From an uncultured Opitutia bacterium (GTDB lineage Bacteria; Verrucomicrobiota; Verrucomicrobiia; Opitutales; UBA953): a stretch of DNA of 8,416 nt. Below, piece after piece: positions 1 through 6,196 of the stretch. Under the pieces are notes generated by a model. It did not search any database. It saw only the letters and a list, made by a program, of their open reading frames with translations, and was not told the DNA's origin. Both the position numbers and the translations under genes were made by a program. Where the stretch lies: positions 1 to 8,416 of the forward strand of contig CAITUF010000321.1 in the NCBI GenBank assembly GCA_903895475.1. The letters are read 5' to 3'. How positions within the stretch are numbered: the stretch's first letter is position 1; every line of letters begins with the position of its first letter.

Positions 1-2
1 AC

Positions 3-80
3 ACGATCAACGCCCTCCAGACAGCCACCGCTGCTTGGGAACTGGCTGCCCAGAAGCTGAGCGAAGCGGAAGGAGCGTAA
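3..80 (+). CDS. C-terminal end of an unidentified protein (partial)
   Basis: An open frame enters from the left edge and stops at TAA 78-80. The last 25 residues are alanine- and glutamate-rich and look like the end of an amphipathic helix or coiled coil, with a Trp in the middle. Such a tail occurs at the ends of several families, ABC-F ATPases among them, but 25 residues are not enough to choose. A GC-rich hairpin begins 2 bases after the stop, which supports this being a real gene end. The function is unknown. Confidence 0.5.
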   Translation, partial: TINALQTATAAWELAAQKLSEAEGA

Positions 81-81
81 G

Positions 82-101
82 GCGAAGCCCGAGGGCTTCG
101 C
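82..101 (+). terminator. Perfect 9-bp hairpin just after the first gene
   Basis: GCGAAGCCC (82-90) and GGGCTTCGC (93-101) are perfect complements separated by only 2 bases, so the real loop would be 4 bases or more. It lies 2 bases past a stop codon, the usual place for a terminator. No T-run follows, so it may instead be a palindromic repeat fragment. Confidence 0.4.
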
Positions 102-234
102 TTGCAAAAGTGCCAATCGCGCGTTGCGCTTTGCAAAAGTGAAAACGTGGCAGCAGCCCACGCCCATTAATACAGGCTACTAAGTGGCCGTTTATTAACT
201 TTTGCACCTTTGCACCGATGCACTTTTGCACGGA
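102..234. repeat. TTTTGCAC-type repeat cluster
   Basis: The words TTGCAAAAGTG (102 onward and near 131) and, inverted, TTTTGCAC and TTTGCACCTTTGCAC (201-215) occur several times in about 130 bp. GTGCCAATC at 110-118 reappears inverted as GATTGGCAC at 2744-2752, and the 15-mer TTTGCACCTTTGCAC recurs exactly at 2717-2731. It appears to be a second dispersed repeat family, separate from the GTAG palindromes. I see no gene in it. Confidence 0.45.
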
Positions 235-256
235 ATGGCGACTTTGTCGGCATTCC
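232..256 (+). terminator. Hairpin upstream of the DUF3500 gene
   Basis: The arms 232-242 and 246-256 pair over 11 positions with one mismatch around a TTT loop, and TTTCT follows. It could end transcription arriving from the left before the DUF3500 gene at 312. It also sits at the edge of the TTTTGCAC repeat cluster and may belong to that. Confidence 0.3.
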
Positions 257-311
257 TTTCTGGCTCTGAGGGAACCCTTCCCTTAGACCCCTGTCCTTAC
301 CTCACACCCCC

Positions 312-1370
312 ATGCGCCTACTCCCCCGTATCTTGTCAGTCTTAGCCGCTTTGGCCCTGACCGTCCCCGCCGCGTTCGGCCATTCCGCCGGTGAAGAAAT
401 GTCCAAGGCTGCCAACGCCTTCCTCGGCTCCCTCGACGACGCCCAACGCGCCAAGGCGACCTTCGCCTTCGAGAATGCGGAGCGGACCAACTGGATTTTC
501 GTACCGGCCGTCCGTAAGGGTCTGCCGATTAAAGAAATGAATCCCGGCCAGCGCCACTTCGCTCAGGCCCTGCTCTCCGTCTCCCTTAGCCAGCGCGGCC
601 ACATGAAGGTCGAGTCCATCATGGCCCTCGAGTACTTACTCTTCGTCATCGAAGAAGGTAAGGGTGCGAACAAGCGCGACGCCGAGAACTACTTCGTGTC
701 CATCTTTGGCCAACCGGCCGCCAAGGGCACCTGGGGCTTCCGCTGGGAAGGCCATCACTGCTCGCAGAACTTCACCATCGTCGATGGCGAGCTCGTCGGC
801 TCGACGCCTTCGTTCCTCGGCACAAACCCGGGCCAAGTCCAGAAGACGACCAAGCACGTCGGTGCAGAGAACCCTGGCCTCGTGGGCTTTGAACTCCTCG
901 ACAAGGAAGACAGCCTCGGCCGCCAACTCGCCGCGTCCCTCTCCGCTGAACAGCGCAAGGTCGCGTTCCTTCCTGGCAAGGTCCCGACCGACGTCATCAC
1001 CGGCAACAAGCAGAAGGCCGACGGTATCCTAAAGCACAAGGGCATCGCCCTGTCCGCCCTCAACCCTGAGCAAAAGAAACTCATTGGCCTCATCATCTAT
1101 GAATACGTGGGCCGGGCTCGCGATGACTTCGCTGCCAAGGAGTTCGTCGAGATTTCCAAGCTGCCAGAAGATCAGATTTTCTTCGCTTGGGCTGGCGGCA
1201 CGGAAGTCGGGCAGGGCCACTACTACAGCATCCAAGGCCCGACCTTCCTCATGGAACTGGACAACACCCAGAACGACGCGAACCACGTGCACGCCACCTG
1301 GCGCGACCTAAAGAAAGACTTCGGCTACGACCCGCTCGCGCAGCACCTCAAGGAAGCGCACGGCAAATAA
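312..1370 (+). CDS. Secreted DUF3500 family protein
   Basis: A 352-residue protein of the DUF3500 family. The molecular role of this family is not established, so I give no reaction. Residues 1-23 form a typical Sec signal peptide (basic MRLLPR, hydrophobic core, AFG before HSAG), so it is exported. Family hallmarks are visible: a WGFRWEGHHCSQNFT stretch at 141-155, TPSFLGTNPG at about 165-174, a GHYYSIQGPTF block at about 302-312, and the His/Asn-rich DNTQNDANHVHATWRD block at 317-332 near the C terminus. The conserved His, Asp and Asn residues suggest metal binding or hydrolysis, but that is inference. ATG 312 is chosen because it opens the signal peptide; no strong Shine-Dalgarno precedes it. 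It stands alone, followed by its own terminator and a convergent gene. Confidence 0.9.
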   Translation: MRLLPRILSVLAALALTVPAAFGHSAGEEMSKAANAFLGSLDDAQRAKATFAFENAERTNWIFVPAVRKGLPIKEMNPGQRHFAQALLSVSLSQRGHMKVESIMALEYLLFVIEEGKGANKRDAENYFVSIFGQPAAKGTWGFRWEGHHCSQNFTIVDGELVGSTPSFLGTNPGQVQKTTKHVGAENPGLVGFELLDKEDSLGRQLAASLSAEQRKVAFLPGKVPTDVITGNKQKADGILKHKGIALSALNPEQKKLIGLIIYEYVGRARDDFAAKEFVEISKLPEDQIFFAWAGGTEVGQGHYYSIQGPTFLMELDNTQNDANHVHATWRDLKKDFGYDPLAQHLKEAHGK

Positions 1371-1391
1371 GCGGCAATCCGAACCCCAATA

Positions 1392-1417
1392 AAGAACCCC
1401 GGACCTCCGGGGTTCTT
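1392..1417 (+). terminator. Rho-independent terminator of the DUF3500 gene
   Basis: A perfect 11-bp stem (AAGAACCCCGG, 1392-1402, with CCGGGGTTCTT, 1407-1417) has a 4-base ACCT loop, 22 bases after the stop codon. An A-run before it and a T-rich tail make it potentially bidirectional. The convergent gene ending at 1638 is more than 200 bp away, so its main role is probably for the DUF3500 gene. Confidence 0.85.
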
Positions 1418-1462
1418 GGTTGGGGCAGGGACCGCACCACGTGAGGTCCTAATTACCTCCAA

Positions 1463-1487
1463 GGTAGGGGCGCGACTGCGTCGCGTC
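1463..1487 (+). repeat. Single REP-like palindrome (GTAG type)
   Basis: GGTAGGG is followed by a hairpin, CGCGAC (1471-1476) with GTCGCG (1480-1485), and a TGC loop. The layout of a GTAG head followed by a short palindrome matches REP sequences mobilised by RAYT (REP-associated tyrosine) transposases. Unlike the three other elements of this type here, no mirror-image partner ending in CCCTACC is seen next to it. Confidence 0.6.
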
Positions 1488-1520
1488 CGTCCGCTGAGCC
1501 TACGTCATTCTTATGCATTG

Positions 1521-1584
1521 GGTAGGGGCAAGGCTTCGCCTTGCACTCCACCGCAGGAGGGCGCGGCAAAGCCACGCCCCTACC
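1521..1584. repeat. BIME-like inverted pair of GTAG REPs
   Basis: A 64-bp element bounded by GGTAGGGGC and its inverse GCCCCTACC. The left half holds a perfect 7-bp hairpin (GCAAGGC 1528-1534, loop TTC, GCCTTGC 1538-1544). The right half holds a second GC-rich hairpin with an AAA loop (TTT on the other strand). It is nearly identical to the element at 2623-2685. It lies between two convergent genes, a common place for such elements. Confidence 0.75.
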
Positions 1585-1637
1585 TCACACCCGGTTCCTG
1601 GTCCCCCTTTTCCATCCCCCCAACCCCTATCCCCTAT

Positions 1638-2471
1638 TCACTTCATCCCCTTCCAGGCTTCCATCGTTTCCTTCAGAAGTTTATCCGGGTCCATCTTAAT
1701 GCCAAAACCTTGGAAGCCGAAGGGACCACGGTAGCCGGCAGTGCGGGCGTTCGCGACGAAGGCTTTGACATCGTACGTGCCTCGACCGAGGGGCTGGATT
1801 AATTTATCCCAACCGAGCTTACGCGTATCGCCCGTATCGGCGCCGTTAATGGTGATGAAGTTCAGACGGGGCAAGGCGGCCTTAATCACCGGGAGTGGAT
1901 CGCGCTCAGAACCTTCGACCTTGAGCCAATGGCAAAGATTAAAGGTCACGCCGAGTTCGGGGTCGTCGACCGCGTTCGCAACGCGCAAACAAGTGTCCAC
2001 GCTCTCAGCCCAGAAGCCCGCATGGGGGTAGAGTGAAATCTTCACGTGCTTAGCCTTCGCCAGCACCAACGCCTTCTTCAGTGCAGGCACCACGATCGTA
2101 TCGGCATAAGTCGGGCCTGCCTTGATCCCAGCGGGCAACTGCACCTGCTGGATACCCAACCACAGGGTCGTATTCAGCCCCTCGAGCGCCGCGATCGCCT
2201 GAACCAGGTCAGCCGGGAGTTCGGCGGCTCCGTGGGAAAACTTCGTCACGTGGTAGGCATTCGTAAACGCCACCTTTCGCTTAGCGAGTTCGGCGGCGTA
2301 GGCCTTGGCCGTGTCGGGACGGCCCCCGAAACCAGCGTAGCCCAGTTCGGATAAGAGCTGCGCGCACTCCTCGGGCTTACCGCGAGCGGCGGTGTCCATC
2401 GCGAAGAAAGGCGGTGGCTCCGCGGCGCAGACCGACGAAACCATGAGCAAGAAACCTAAGAGCATCTTCAT
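1638..2471 (-). CDS. Secreted sugar phosphate isomerase/epimerase-like protein (xylose isomerase-like TIM barrel)
   Basis: A 277-residue protein with a signal peptide (about residues 1-17, MKMLLGFLLMVSSVCAAE), so it is probably periplasmic or extracytoplasmic. The rest fits the AP endonuclease family 2 / xylose isomerase-like TIM barrel: LGYAGFGG near the first strand, a YPHAGFW strand, FNLCHWLKVEGS with a likely metal-ligand His, FITINGAD, and the closing IQPLGRGTYDV and YRGPFGFQGFGI segments. Such proteins usually isomerise or epimerise sugars with a divalent metal; the substrate here is unknown. The frame stays open 61 codons further upstream, but ATG 2471 is chosen because it opens the signal peptide and the upstream part overlaps a REP repeat. 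A TATACT-like -10 hexamer on the minus strand (2553-2558) could give a leader of about 75 nt, but no clear -35 is seen. Confidence 0.85.
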   Translation of the reverse strand: MKMLLGFLLMVSSVCAAEPPPFFAMDTAARGKPEECAQLLSELGYAGFGGRPDTAKAYAAELAKRKVAFTNAYHVTKFSHGAAELPADLVQAIAALEGLNTTLWLGIQQVQLPAGIKAGPTYADTIVVPALKKALVLAKAKHVKISLYPHAGFWAESVDTCLRVANAVDDPELGVTFNLCHWLKVEGSERDPLPVIKAALPRLNFITINGADTGDTRKLGWDKLIQPLGRGTYDVKAFVANARTAGYRGPFGFQGFGIKMDPDKLLKETMEAWKGMK

Positions 2472-2622
2472 GCCCCAATCATCCCTGTCGTCCCACAGTC
2501 CGCAAGTTTGTATCGGGAGAGGACCGCTCGGAGTACAGAGTACGGATTTCAGAGTATAGAGATAAAGGGGACCAGGAACTGGAGGGATACGATTAGGACC
2601 GGGACTGCGTCGCTGGTATCGA

Positions 2623-2685
2623 GGTAGGGGCAAGGCTTCGCCTTGCACTCGCAACAGGAGGACGCGGTAAAGCCACGCCCCTACC
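2623..2685. repeat. BIME-like inverted pair of GTAG REPs
   Basis: A 63-bp near-copy of 1521-1584 with the same GGTAGGGGC and GCCCCTACC ends and an identical first hairpin, differing at a few positions in the middle. With the TTTTGCAC repeat that follows, it accounts for most of the recognisable content of the 2472-2787 gap. A stretch at 2601-2613 (GGGACTGCGTCGC) resembles the stem-loop of the single REP at 1463 and may be a decayed copy. Confidence 0.75.
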
Positions 2686-2716
2686 TGTTTCTGCGCCGTC
2701 GCTTCCTCGCTTCAGG

Positions 2717-2752
2717 TTTGCACCTTTGCACAGGCCGTAGGCCGATTGGCAC
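2717..2752. repeat. TTTGCAC-type repeat, second copy
   Basis: TTTGCACCTTTGCAC at 2717-2731 is an exact copy of 201-215. GATTGGCAC at 2744-2752 matches 110-118 inverted, and GTTTGCAC follows. It lies between the BIME at 2623 and the 3' end of the antitoxin gene. No coding function is apparent. Confidence 0.45.
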
Positions 2753-2787
2753 GTTTGCACTGCATGCCATCCCCTCCATACCTCCCC

Positions 2788-3072
2788 TCACCTCCCGCAT
2801 GCCCGCAAATAAGCATCCAATTCACCCAGTCTCAGGTCCTGCCACCGATCTGACTCCAGACGCGATACCGTCGATTGGGTGACGCCCATGCGCTTGGCGA
2901 CTTCGGACTGAGTTAGGCCCGCTGCTTGGCGGCGCGCCTCCAGTATGGCCGTAAAGTCCGTCTCTGCCGTCTTCTGGCGCAAACCAGCCACAGACTTTGC
3001 GGAATAGCCTAAATCGGCCGCGAGAGCGAAGACGTCGCGATACGTGCGCACCTTGGAATGCTTAATCCTCAT
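2788..3072 (-). CDS. XRE/Cro-family antitoxin (HigA-like)
   Basis: A 94-residue protein whose C-terminal half is a classic XRE helix-turn-helix: LTQSEVAKRMGVTQSTVSRLE at about residues 53-73, with the second helix (TQSTVSRL) as the DNA-reading helix. The N-terminal 40 residues probably contact the toxin. It is the second gene of a two-gene operon: ATG 3072 overlaps the toxin 3' end by 11 nt, implying translational coupling. An in-frame GTG lies one codon upstream. The toxin-first order with an XRE partner is that of HigBA-type modules. It should neutralise the toxin and repress the shared promoter, as family members do. The subfamily is not certain. Confidence 0.85.
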   Translation of the reverse strand: MRIKHSKVRTYRDVFALAADLGYSAKSVAGLRQKTAETDFTAILEARRQAAGLTQSEVAKRMGVTQSTVSRLESDRWQDLRLGELDAYLRACGR

Positions 3073-3433
3073 CACCCGACTTAAAGCCCATCACCCAATG
3101 GTGGCAATATGCAATATCTGCATATTGGCTAGGTTTATCCCCTATACGCAAAAGCCAGACAATCTGCTCTTCTTCATCCAACCAAAGGTAGAGCCGTAAT
3201 TGAGTTAGACTGGCTCGCGAACCCTGATCAACCGCCAAGACCCCCTTGCCTTCCACATGAACCCAGCCGGGCAGACCAAACCCCGGGCCAAGCAAGGGGT
3301 TATTCAGCCATCGGTCCAAGAAGTTCTGCAATCGTGCCCAAGTCGCGTCGCACGCATCGGGATAGCGTTTACGGCAACGCCGAAAGCCTTTCTCGAACCC
3401 ATCCGACATCGCAACAGTCCAGTCCTCGTGCAT
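3062..3433 (-). CDS. RelE/ParE-superfamily toxin (HigB-like)
   Basis: A protein of about 123 residues with a helical N-terminal half (FLDRWLNNPLLGPGF) and a beta-rich C-terminal half (VLAVDQGSRASLTQLRLYLWL, then IVWLLRIGDKPSQY), the layout of RelE/ParE/HigB-type toxins. Known members cleave ribosome-bound mRNA or inhibit gyrase; which applies here cannot be read from the sequence. An overlapping XRE gene downstream is the main support. The start is uncertain: ATG 3433 is given with AGGGG about 12 nt upstream, while GTG 3454 and ATG 3409 (MSDGFEKG) are alternatives, the last fitting the usual length best. Confidence 0.72.
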   Translation of the reverse strand: MHEDWTVAMSDGFEKGFRRCRKRYPDACDATWARLQNFLDRWLNNPLLGPGFGLPGWVHVEGKGVLAVDQGSRASLTQLRLYLWLDEEEQIVWLLRIGDKPSQYADIAYCHHWVMGFKSGDED

Positions 3434-3503
3434 ACACCCAGCGTCACCCCTCACTCCATCCGCTCAACGCAAGGCATTACCTGAATAGTTCATCCTGTAT
3501 CGA

Positions 3504-3572
3504 GGTAGGGTTGGCACTGCGTGCCAACCTAGCAGCGGCAGACCTAGGTCAGCACGCAGTGCTGACCCTACC
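3504..3572. repeat. BIME-like inverted pair of GTAG REPs, third copy
   Basis: A 69-bp element from GGTAGGG to CCCTACC with two perfect hairpins: TTGGCAC/GTGCCAA (3511-3527, loop TGC) and GTCAGCAC/GTGCTGAC (3548-3566, loop GCA, i.e. TGC on the other strand). The palindrome GACCTAGGTC at 3541-3550 partly overlaps the second hairpin. Its stems differ in sequence from the copies at 1521 and 2623 while keeping the GTAG heads and 3-base loops, as REP subfamilies do. It separates the toxin promoter side from the PH-like gene and ends exactly at that gene's stop codon. Confidence 0.75.
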
Positions 3573-3911
3573 TCATGTACACTCCACCCCGCGCTCCCGC
3601 AGTTCCGCAAAGAACGCTTCTGGGTCGGGCGGCGTGATGATGAAATTCTTAATCCAGCCGGTGCGGCGGCGGAGGCAGATGACCTTCTGCCGGTCCAGCG
3701 ACGAGGTGTAGTGCTCATTCCACAACGGACAGCTTCGATCGGCACAGGCGATGTCGGCTAGCGCGACCTTGCGTACAGTGCATCCATACACGAGCACACG
3801 GACATGGGCGTCATCTACCCGAAAGGTCATGCCCCAAAAGACCGCATGAATCACGAGGGCCAACACCACGACAACGGCCAGCAAAGGGAGCAGGTGCAGG
3901 AAGACGGCCAT
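3573..3911 (-). CDS. Small membrane-anchored PH-like domain protein
   Basis: A 112-residue protein. Residues 3-27 (FLHLLPLLAVVVVLALVIHA onward) are one transmembrane helix. The soluble remainder resembles bacterial PH-like domains: a run of short beta strands (VRVLVYGCTVRKVALADI, then RQKVICLRRRTGWIKNFIITP) ending in a helix with the family-typical DPEAFFAELRERG. The role is unknown; such domains are seen in membrane-associated proteins of unclear function. ATG 3911 gives the membrane helix directly after the start. It is divergent from menD across a 139-bp spacer in which I see no clear promoter. Its stop codon is flush with the REP pair at 3504-3572. Confidence 0.7.
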   Translation of the reverse strand: MAVFLHLLPLLAVVVVLALVIHAVFWGMTFRVDDAHVRVLVYGCTVRKVALADIACADRSCPLWNEHYTSSLDRQKVICLRRRTGWIKNFIITPPDPEAFFAELRERGVECT

Positions 3912-4050
3912 ATCTATGCAAGGACACTGCCACCTAGCCGGACGACTTCAACCCATGATGGGCCCAAGAAGTAGGGCTTCTGCGTGGAATTGGTGACTCC
4001 AGTCGGCCCTTCCCTCTTGCGGAGGTCTCGCCGTCCGTTTGGATGGACGC

Positions 4051-5760
4051 ATGGCCCGCTCGCCGAAATTCGCCAACACGAACGCGCTCTGGTCGGCCGT
4101 CGGGGTCCGCACGTTGGCCAACCTCGGCCTACGCCACGTCGTCATCTCACCCGGCTCACGCTCGACGCCGCTCGCTTTCGCTTTCGCGGAAAACCCTGGG
4201 ATCGGAACGACCGTCGCACTGGACGAGCGTTCGGCAGGCTTCATCGCGCTCGGCCTCGCCAAGGCCACCCGCGAACCCGTCGCGTTGCTCTGCACTTCCG
4301 GCACCGCCGGCGCTAACTACTTGCCCGCGGTCATCGAGGCCCGCCTCTCGGCCACACCGCTGCTCGTGCTCACCGCCGACCGACCTCCGGAACTCCGCGA
4401 TTGCCACTCGGGGCAGACGATTACCCAAAACGGGCTCTTCGGCGGATTCCCAGTCTGGGCGACCGAGGCCGCCGTGCCATCGACCGACCTCAACCTACTT
4501 CGCTTTTGGCGGCAGCTGCTAGTCGACGCCTGGCAGCGTGCCCAGGGCCCCCTAGCCGGGCCTGTGCACCTCAATTTGCCCTTCCGTGACCCTCTACCGC
4601 CCTCAGAGCCTGAAAAGGGCTACAAGGCGCCCACCGGGTTCGATTTAGAGGCCTTCACCACCCTCCCGGTCTGCGCCCAGGTGGATTCTCTCCTTACCCC
4701 TGCCTCGGTTGCGGACTTGCTGCCCAAGACCGAACGCGGGGTCATCGTGGTCGGACCTCACGCCCCCGCCGATCGCCAAGAGTTCGCTGATGCGTTGCTG
4801 GAACTCTCCCACCTGACGGGTTGGCCGGTCCTCGCCGATGGAGCTGGTACCGTCCGCGGTGATCTCGCCGGTAGCGGCCGTCTAGTTTCGGCCTACGACC
4901 TCATCCTTCGCGACCCCAAGTTAGCCCAAGCACTGCGACCGACCGCAGCTATCTTCGTCGGCCCACTCCCGACCAGTAAAGTACTGCGCGCTTGGCTCAA
5001 GGACTCCGACGTCGTCGCCCTACAAGTGAACCGCGCCGGTGAGAACGTCGATCCGACACACGGACGGTGGACACGCCTCGACGGCACGCTCACCCCGAGC
5101 GGTGAACATGCGAAGGCGACCGACAACGCTCGGCTCTCCGCTTGGTCCAAGGCGCAGAAGGCCGCCCGCGCGAAACTCGAACGCATCGCCCGTGTCGACT
5201 GGAACTTTGAAGGACGCATCGTGACGCTGCTCGAAGAAGCCCTCGGGCCCGATGATCGACTCTTCATCGGCAGCAGTATGCCGGTACGTGACCTCGAGTG
5301 GTTCTACCACCCACCCGGCCCTGGCCCCGAAGTCCTTTGTAACCGCGGCGCCAATGGCATCGATGGCACCGTCTCGACTGCACTCGGCGCTTCGCTTGAC
5401 GGTAAGCGTACGGTGCTCCTCTGCGGCGACCTGACGTTCCTCCACGACAGCAATGCCCTGCTCTCCGCCTATGGCCACACGGGCGACCTCACCGTCGTGG
5501 TCGTGAACAACCAAGGCGGCGGGATCTTTAATCACCTTGCCATCGCGAAAGAAACGAAGCGCTTTGAGCAACTCTGGGGCACTCCACAGGCCGCCGACCT
5601 CGGCAAGCTCTGCGCTGCCCACGGCGTCCGCCATGACCACGCTGAGACTTGGACCGCCCTAGCCCGCCAGCTGGAACGCCGCGGTAAAGGCGTCCGCGTC
5701 ATCGAATTCCGCACCGACCGCGAAGCCGACGCCGCCTGGCGCCTGAAGTCCTTCCGCTAA
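4051..5760 (+). CDS. menD: 2-succinyl-5-enolpyruvyl-6-hydroxy-3-cyclohexene-1-carboxylate synthase (MenD)
   Basis: MenD joins 2-oxoglutarate, as a ThDP-bound succinic semialdehyde carbanion, to isochorismate and gives SEPHCHC, the first committed step of classical menaquinone synthesis in the cytoplasm. The 569-residue length is normal. Visible signatures are SPGSRSTP at 33-40, DERSAGF at 58-64 with the ThDP-activating Glu (E59), CTSGTAGANYLPAV at about 82-95, the CNRGANGIDGT turn, and the metal/ThDP diphosphate motif GDLTFLHD (459-466) through NNQGGGIF (486-493). All three ThDP-enzyme domains appear intact. ATG 4051 is preferred, with GGATGG 5 bases upstream; an in-frame TTG at 4039 with GGAGG further upstream is the alternative. 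No other men gene lies in the window, so it is not in a visible men operon. Confidence 0.96.
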   Translation: MARSPKFANTNALWSAVGVRTLANLGLRHVVISPGSRSTPLAFAFAENPGIGTTVALDERSAGFIALGLAKATREPVALLCTSGTAGANYLPAVIEARLSATPLLVLTADRPPELRDCHSGQTITQNGLFGGFPVWATEAAVPSTDLNLLRFWRQLLVDAWQRAQGPLAGPVHLNLPFRDPLPPSEPEKGYKAPTGFDLEAFTTLPVCAQVDSLLTPASVADLLPKTERGVIVVGPHAPADRQEFADALLELSHLTGWPVLADGAGTVRGDLAGSGRLVSAYDLILRDPKLAQALRPTAAIFVGPLPTSKVLRAWLKDSDVVALQVNRAGENVDPTHGRWTRLDGTLTPSGEHAKATDNARLSAWSKAQKAARAKLERIARVDWNFEGRIVTLLEEALGPDDRLFIGSSMPVRDLEWFYHPPGPGPEVLCNRGANGIDGTVSTALGASLDGKRTVLLCGDLTFLHDSNALLSAYGHTGDLTVVVVNNQGGGIFNHLAIAKETKRFEQLWGTPQAADLGKLCAAHGVRHDHAETWTALARQLERRGKGVRVIEFRTDREADAAWRLKSFR

Positions 5761-5791
5761 GTCCGGCGCAAATCATTATCGGGTCAGAGCG

Positions 5792-5815
5792 GGCCATGCG
5801 GGAGCAGCATGGGCC
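5792..5815 (+). terminator. Hairpin after menD
   Basis: GGCCATGC (5792-5799) pairs with GCATGGGCC (5807-5815) with one bulged G and a 7-base loop, 31 bases past the menD stop. There is no T-run, so it is only a candidate terminator. It lies just left of the AT-rich regulatory patch, where the character of the sequence changes. Confidence 0.35.
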
Positions 5816-5875
5816 GAATCTTCATGGAATTAATCCTAAAAGGGTTAAATACACCCCCTTAACGGGATAATAATA

Positions 5876-5914
5876 TTAACAGTTAACTGTATTAATACCT
5901 TGACATTTAACTGT
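5876..5914. promoter_or_regulatory. Candidate operator cluster (TTAACWGT sites)
   Basis: ACAGTTAACTGT at 5879-5890 is a perfect 12-bp palindrome just upstream of the -35. Its half TTAACTGT (5883-5890) recurs at 5907-5914 inside the promoter spacer, 24 bp away. TTAACAGT at 5876-5883 is the inverted version. Placement upstream of and inside a promoter is typical of repressor sites. No obvious cognate DNA-binding protein is encoded in the adjoining block, so the regulator is unknown. Confidence 0.5.
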
Positions 5915-5929
5915 TAGTTATGCTAGTGT
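5900..5929 (+). promoter_or_regulatory. Sigma70-type promoter driving the structured block
   Basis: A perfect consensus -35 TTGACA (5900-5905), an 18-bp spacer, and an extended -10 TGC-TAGTGT (5921-5929) lie in an AT-rich patch unlike the GC-rich surroundings. Transcription would start near 5936 and run into the hairpin-rich leader and the 120-aa gene. It is the clearest promoter in the window. Confidence 0.65.
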
Positions 5930-5936
5930 ATCTACA

Positions 5937-6162
5937 TCAGCCGCCTACCGGGCGGTGCGGAACTCCACCCAGAGCGTGGACTCTTCACCCCCCATGAAAC
6001 GGCAGTGCTCATTGAAAGTTGAGTTAGTTTTTCGTCGTTCCCGGGTCATCTGACCCGGAACTCCAAGGGGCCGGCAACGGCACCTTTTGTTACCAGGTAC
6101 CGCCCTGGTTCATCAATGCGGTCCACGAACCTAGCACCCTCGTGGCCCCCCTTTCTAAAATT
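5937..6162 (+). ncRNA. Hairpin-rich 5' leader RNA
   Basis: About 225 nt between the promoter and the first small gene hold a chain of hairpins: CCGCC/GGCGG (5941-5955), TCCAC/GTGGA (5964-5980), CCGGGTC/GACCCGG with a 4-nt loop (6041-6058), a GCAA-capped terminator-like stem (6067-6084), ACCAGG/CCTGGT (6092-6109) and CCACGA/TCGTGG (6123-6145). A 19-codon ATG frame (5994-6053, no Shine-Dalgarno) ends inside the third hairpin. The leader resembles an attenuator or a structured regulatory RNA, but I do not recognise its family. Confidence 0.5.
6067..6090 (+). terminator. Terminator-like hairpin inside the leader (possible attenuator)
   Basis: GGGGCCG (6067-6073) pairs with CGGCACC (6078-6084) around a GCAA tetraloop with one mismatch, and TTTTGTT follows. 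It lies between the promoter and the 120-aa gene, so if it terminates it would act as an attenuator. It closely resembles the terminator at 7041-7070 in loop type and stem sequence. Confidence 0.5.
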
Positions 6163-6196
6163 ATGAAAACCAAAAAAAACATGGAGGTGTTTGACG

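Noticed and set aside
664..1032. Overlapping 122-codon + strand frame inside the DUF3500 gene, and similar Ser/Arg/Pro-rich frames inside menD
   Set aside because: Composition is that of an out-of-frame GC-rich shadow; the conserved family proteins occupy the other frame.
1416..1802. + strand frame across the gap after DUF3500
   Set aside because: It is made of REP palindromes and the antisense of the isomerase-like gene, with no plausible start signal.
2472..2654. 61-residue N-terminal extension of the sugar isomerase-like protein
   Set aside because: The extension overlaps a REP repeat and has no family character. The internal ATG at 2471 opens a proper signal peptide.
3464..3745. Minus-strand 93-codon frame between the toxin and PH-like genes
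   Set aside because: It overlaps the PH-like gene in another frame and reads through the REP pair; its composition is shadow-like.
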